A DNA stretch of 64,000 bases, from positions 1-64,000 of the forward strand of contig VXCM01000787.1 in the NCBI GenBank assembly GCA_014773175.1, given 5' to 3'. How positions within the stretch are numbered: position 1 is the first letter of the stretch; every line of letters begins with the position of its first letter. Shown here piece by piece: positions 59,413 through 64,000 of this stretch. A program made the translations under genes and the position numbers. The notes under the pieces are model-generated. The model was not told the DNA's origin, made no database searches, and worked only from the letters and a program-made list of their open reading frames with translations. The DNA comes from Lucifuga dentata. Taxonomy: Eukaryota; Chordata; Actinopteri; Ophidiiformes; Bythitidae.

Positions 59413-59550
59413 TAGGTGGAACATGATTTACCTATCTGATTACAGCTGATGATCAGCATAAGATAAGGGCTTGTTAACTCAGAGAAGAAGTCAATCTGAT
59501 TATCTACCTAAATAACAAGGCAAACACACCTGACTGTAAAGTACATACAT
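59251..59550 (+). repeat. Two-copy dispersed repeat of unknown class, copy 2
   Basis: Same family as 30577-30815, with the exact 20-mer ATAATATAGCAGCTGGCCTT. Here a (GA)n tract (59375-59410) sits directly after GGCCTTGTTA, where copy 1 has only ACAGAG, so the microsatellite grew inside this copy. The ends are undefined. Confidence 0.7.
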
Positions 59551-59638
59551 GTTCTCAAAGCAATTGCAACATACTTTACTATATAGAAAATTACCCAATA
59601 GTACAGTATTTACAGTTTTTTTTCCTTCAATGTTTTCA

Positions 59639-59641
<3 letters not shown>

Positions 59642-59696
<55 letters not shown>

Positions 59697-59719
59697 NAAA
59701 AAAAAACAAAAAAAAAACA
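59642..59719. repeat. Poly(T)-N-poly(A) junction (N at 59697)
   Basis: A T run of about 55 bases switches at one N to an A run with single C breaks. Like 29301, this looks like two contig ends in conflict, not a real inverted homopolymer. Confidence 0.85.
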
Positions 59720-60143
59720 GCTAAATCTGGACCAGGAACAAAAGTTTAACTGCAACCTGACCCGGATTGCTTGTGAGTGACACATAATTATTGTGTCCGT
59801 TTCATTTTTCAGCAGCTAGCAGGCACATTAACAAGCTCTTTGTCAGAGGAAGAAGCTCAGGTCGAAAAGAGGAACTTTTTAGAACTATCTGATACAAAGA
59901 AAGCCAGGTCGACATTGAATATCTATCATTTATGGATGGACACTGCTTTTTGACCAAAAACGTTTTGGTTCTCAAATTGGTTTCCATTTGGTATCCACGG
60001 AACCAAAAAAGTCATCTACTGAAGCAGCCAGCAGTTCCACCATTTTATATAGTGGAAACATGCATCACCAACAGAAGTATCAGCTGAAGAAATGCTTTTT
60101 GTGTATATTACTGTAGCTAAACTTAAAAAAAAAAAAAAAAAAA

Positions 60144-60503
60144 ACTTTCATGGTTGCATTCAGCACTTCAAAGACTACAAATGCAACACATTATGAAGAA
60201 GTTTTACTGTAGCATTTTGGAGCAATTCATGTCCTAAATCCCTTGTGCAGACATGCAATTGCTAAAATTTTCCATGTTTGATGAGCTTGAAAAATTAAGT
60301 TTTTCAGAAGTAGTTTAAAAAAAACTTTCATGATTGGATTCAGCACTTCAAAAATTACAAATGTAACACATTATGAACAATTTTTACTATAGCCTTTTGA
60401 CGTAATTAATTTCCACAGTTCCCTGTGCAGACATGCGGTTGTTCAAATTTCTCATTTTTCATCAGCCCTAAAAATGAAAAATTTCATAAGTAGTTTAAAT
60501 ATC
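60144..60503. repeat. Tandem duplication, period 180 bp, two units
   Basis: ACTTTCATGGTTGCATTCAG at 60144 recurs as ACTTTCATGATTGGATTCAG at 60324. The spacing stays at exactly 180 bp through ACACATTATGAA.AA, CTGTGCAGACATGC, CAAATTT or AAAATTT, and AGTAGTTT at 60309 and 60489. The units differ by scattered substitutions, so the duplication is old. Both units are preceded by an A run. No further unit is recognisable on either side. Confidence 0.9.
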
Positions 60504-62597
60504 ACTCAATTCATGATTACTGGACTTTTTAACATGATGAAAATTTGGTTAGTGAACATCTAAGACTTGCATTTGAATACACCTGACCTGTAAACTGTAT
60601 TTACACCAATGAGGAAGACAAATCTTGCACTATGTAACCTTCCACTGACTTCTACATTTTAAAGATCAAGTCAAAGTAAACACACAATACATTATGTGAA
60701 TTCATCGTATGATGTAATAATGTATGTCAACATGTCAAGGATCTGACTTTGTGTTTAACCTCATGTACTGTACGTGCTCTAATCCCAGTACCATAAATCA
60801 CATACTGTACCTCTTATTAATGTTCATAAACAACCTGAAATACAGTATGTTTTTAAATGCTGCATAAAACTAAAATATATTAACACAGATTACTTGGATT
60901 TAGCAATGCAAAGAATAGTGACAATGTTTAACAGCTGAATCCATGAATCTGTTCACCTTGTCTCAATAATGTCAACTTTCAAGGATTTGATACTGTAATA
61001 CTGCAGAAGTGGGCGATGCCAGATGCATAAAATCTCTTCCCTCCATGAAGCTATTTTATGCTATCAGTTTCTCCTCCATCTCTGTCCTCTACTCATTGGT
61101 TGCACTTTCAAAAGCCCAAGGCAAATGGGGTTGAAGTTCAATTCAATTGCTTGAGCAGATCTATATGACTGTAAGTTTAAAGTAGCTCTGCAGTGAAATA
61201 GCCGCCGCTGCTCACCTCAGGGAAAACAATGTCTGCAGAAGGATTTTGCTTTGGGAAAATTGTTCCAGACTACATAAACAAAGGAAAAAAAAAAAAAAAA
61301 ANAAAAAAAAAAAAAAAAGAGAAGAAAACAGAAGTGAAAGATGGAAAGAGTGAGATGCAAGATCGAGAAAAGAATCAGTAAAGAAAAAAAACCGGGGGAA
61401 GGAGGGGGTCTGATGGCTTTCATTGCAACAGAGGGTGGGAAAGGAGGAGACAGAGATGGTCTCAGAGTGTGGACTAATGAGGAGGATGAATTGGTGAGTG
61501 AAAACACTTTAACAACTCACTGACAAAGGATTTATTGTGAGAACTGGTGCTGAGAATCTTAACTGTGGATCTTTTATTCAACTGTCCCTGCTTACCAGTG
61601 GGACAGCTCTGTGTTTTTTTTTTCCATTAGATAAACAAAAAAAAAAAAGNAAAAAAAAAAAAGTAGATTATTTTGTACTGAGTTGGGAAAAAATACACAA
61701 AGAGAAGCCATGTGAGTTCAGTGAGCACCTGGAATTCACTTCTGTTGTGTCTCTGAGCCATGAGCGAAAAATGATTTCCCCCCCCAACCACTCCCTCATG
61801 CTTGCTCTAACTCGTCTCTGACTGCTCCGAGTGTGTGTGTATGTGTGTGTATGTGTGCTGCCTTCATGTGTTGATGTGATGCTCTAAAGAGTGCCAGCTG
61901 CCAAACAACATTGCATTCACAAGCTACGTTGTCAAAAAATTAATTGTGCAAAACAAATATTAAGCAAACATGAACCTCATCAAAAATTACATAAGTGAAT
62001 TTGGGAGTTTCAACCAATTAAAAATGCTGTTTTTCAGCAGCCAAATCAAGAAGGTCTGAAGATTTCAGCAGTCTGAACAGTGTTTAAATGATCCAGGAGT
62101 GAAGAAGAGGAAACAGTAAACCGATAATTCTCCAGCCAAGTACGTATCAGCCCCGGAGGAACAGAATTAATAACAGAAATGATCAAAACCAAATCAAAAG
62201 ATTAATTTGATTAGTGCAAATACGCCTACAAAACCTTTCATTTCACAAAAGCAAATTTGACACAAACAGCATTAGAAGATTTCCAGAATAGAATGCCATT
62301 AAAATTGATGATTTAAATGCGTCAAAAAAAAAAGTGATAAGTTAATAATTTAACAACACTAAGGACAGAATCAGTTATCAACTATCCTATCAAATGTTTT
62401 TGTACAGCATTAGATGCCACAATAGATGACCTATGGAAATGTAAGTATGGTTTCATGCTGAAACCTAAACATTAAAGGACTGGTTCTATTCTATTCTATT
62501 GTAGTTTATTATAGTTTAGCTTATTCTATTCTTCAAATAAGTCAGTCAAATAAACTGATTTTCATGCTCTCTCTCTCTCTCTCTCCCTCTCTCTCTT

Positions 62598-62650
<53 letters not shown>

Positions 62651-63338
62651 GCCCAGACAAGGCCCACTTATTAAGCAAATGGGCATGATGTTAAACCAGT
62701 CAGCTGGATAGTAATTTAAAGTTAGATGAGAGGAAAGAGAACTCTCTCTCTCTCTCTCTCTCTCTCACAACTTCATCTGACACCCCACTTTGTGTCAGGG
62801 TGAAACCTTTAAACTGGTCACTTCTGATTCCTGCATTGACCCTGAAAACCATTAGCTCATTACCTCTAACTGAGTGGTCAATCGATCACTTTGTCTCTTT
62901 TGTCACCGCTCCATTACCAAACGCATGCACATGCACCCCTCACACACACAGACACACATAGTTCCTTTTAGAGCTGATCTACTTACAGTCTGGCGAGCAT
63001 CATTACTTACTGCTGTCATTTAATTACAAAAGTAGACAGGAGAGAATGCATGACAACTAATATTTTCTTTCCCCCATTTCTCCTTCTCTCGCTCCTTTCC
63101 CCTCCATCTGTCTTTATATCATACTTCATCTCCCATCACCCACTTCATCTCTCCCTCTCTTTCTGCTCACCCACACATTCACATAAGAGCAGTGTCAAAG
63201 AGAATCCAATAGGTCAGGGGTGGGTGGTTTCATCTTTGCTTTCCAAATCACAGTTTCAAGTGTAAAGAGATGTATGAGGTAATTTTAGTAGCATGTAATG
63301 CTGACATTATGATAAGAATTCATTTATTTAAAATTGAG
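60504..63338. other. Unassigned sequence with simple repeats and two N sites
   Basis: A runs with N at 61302 and 61650, and CT/CA tracts near 62569-62766. A plus-strand frame at 61341-61523 and a Pro/Ser-rich frame at 63050-63265 arise from purine- or pyrimidine-rich sequence and are not recognisable genes. Confidence 0.5.
62569..62648. repeat. (CT)n(CA)n compound microsatellite
   Basis: An imperfect CT tract of about 42 bp is followed by about 19 CA units. A second CT tract lies at 62742-62766. Confidence 0.95.
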
Positions 63339-63482
63339 TCCTGTTTATTTGTATAGCCCAATATTACACATCGACGATTCCCAGCAAGAGACAAGGAAAA
63401 ACTCCCTACAAAACCTTAATAAATATGGAAAAAGATGGAAGGAACCTGAAGAGAGGCAATTCAGAGAACTGCCTCCTCAAAG
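63339..63482 (+). repeat. Dispersed fish repeat (TTTATTTGTATAGC ... GGAAAAACTCCCT type)
   Basis: The ordered words CTGTTTATTTGTATAGCCCA, ATTACACAT, AGCAAGAGACAAGGAAAAACTCCC, GGAAGGAACCT and AATTCAGAG match a very common dispersed fish repeat, which I recognise without a secure class. It ends 54 bp before MITE copy 9. No coding sequence. Confidence 0.65.
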
Positions 63483-63535
63483 CAAGCAAACGATACACAA
63501 CAAGAAACAATCGAAGATGATATAGACTCCAGCGA

Positions 63536-64000
63536 TTAAAGGACCAAGACTGTGATTTTACAATGACTACTATGCTTGTACATGTAATTCTACTAACAAC
63601 CAATTTCCCAACACGTAAAACTGTATTTTATTTTCCTGTTATATTGCCATATCCCCTAATGTTCCAATATCAAATGTTCAGGTCATACATCCACCTTAAA
63701 CTTTAATGTTTTGCCTGCTAACACTTGCACTCAAATATAGAAAGCATGGTCGTTTTCAAATTCGCTGTAAAAGCCGTCTTCTCTGAGGACTATATTCTCT
63801 GGCGGAGACAAACATTTTCTTCCATGGAGCTCTGCCTTGGAACAGTTAAATAAAGTTGCTTTGACAAAAAAAAAAAAAAAAAANAAAAAAAAAAAAAAAA
63901 AGTAGTAGACGTCATGTTAGCTGTGTTGGATTACTTGTCTCAGGCTTGTTTAGAATCTCCAAGCTAATTTTAATAGCTGATGAACTGAAACCAATGACAG
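63536..64000 (+). mobile_element. TTAA-bounded MITE family 1, copy 9 (runs off the window)
   Basis: It begins TTAAAGGACCAAGACTGTGA and is collinear with copies 1, 2 and 6 through TTTAATGTTTTGCCTGCTAA, TTCGCTGTAAAAGCCGTCTT, CTGGCGGAGACAAACATT and GATGAACTGAAACCAATGAC at the window edge. The right end lies beyond base 64000. The central site carries a long A run with an N (63884). Confidence 0.9.

Noticed and set aside
1742..62766. Regular repeats considered as CRISPR arrays
   Set aside because: All are simple microsatellites without unique spacers, and the sequence is eukaryotic.

Overview
The window reads as AT-rich, gene-poor vertebrate DNA, most likely from a ray-finned (teleost) fish. The evidence is the mix of decayed mobile elements: L2-like LINE relics with (ATT)n tails, a Penelope-like relic, Tc1 and mariner deletion derivatives, hAT-like and TTAA-bounded MITEs, the fish-typical GGATGG tail, and very frequent microsatellites. 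There is no bacterial or viral gene organisation. I found no host exon, tRNA, rRNA or known ncRNA. The longest open reading frames are low-complexity translations, unrecognised, or pieces of transposon genes. The window is best read as intergenic or intronic sequence built from transposon relics.

Layout. 1-60 is the 3' tail of a retroposon. 61-7392 is unassigned. 7393-7974 is the first copy of a TTAA-bounded MITE family (family 1) that recurs at 21107, 29039, 39340, 42286, 44106, 53981, 54889 and 63536. LINE reverse-transcriptase relics lie at 8420-8620 (+) and 14280-14760 (-), and a perfect 36-bp palindrome at 14140-14175. A GC-richer MITE with TTAA ends is at 17076-17510. Family 2, also TTAA-bounded, has copies at 22341-22835 and 35603-36062. 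22836-29038 is unassigned apart from dense simple repeats. An L2-like LINE with a 116-codon open stretch lies at 33434-34330 (-), and a related 3' end at 48941-49198 (+).

37520-38739 is a Tc1-like deletion derivative that carries a nested 5'-truncated retroposon with a 13-bp target duplication. 41095-41597 and 56283-56781 are two copies of a GGGTC-rich, probably hAT-type element. 45633-46030 is a mariner deletion derivative that keeps both ends of its transposase. 46722-48492 is a 1.77-kb inverted-repeat structure with a second inverted repeat inside it. 50885-51317 is a Penelope-like relic. 60144-60503 is a tandem duplication with a 180-bp period.

None of the recognisable elements looks autonomous. 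Family 1 and family 2 copies contain no transposase and must have been moved by enzymes encoded elsewhere. The 21 isolated N characters all sit in or beside homopolymers or microsatellites. At one of them an exact 61-bp duplication flanks the N, so these are unresolved contig joins rather than biology. Family assignments rest on recognised sequence motifs only; no database search was possible.
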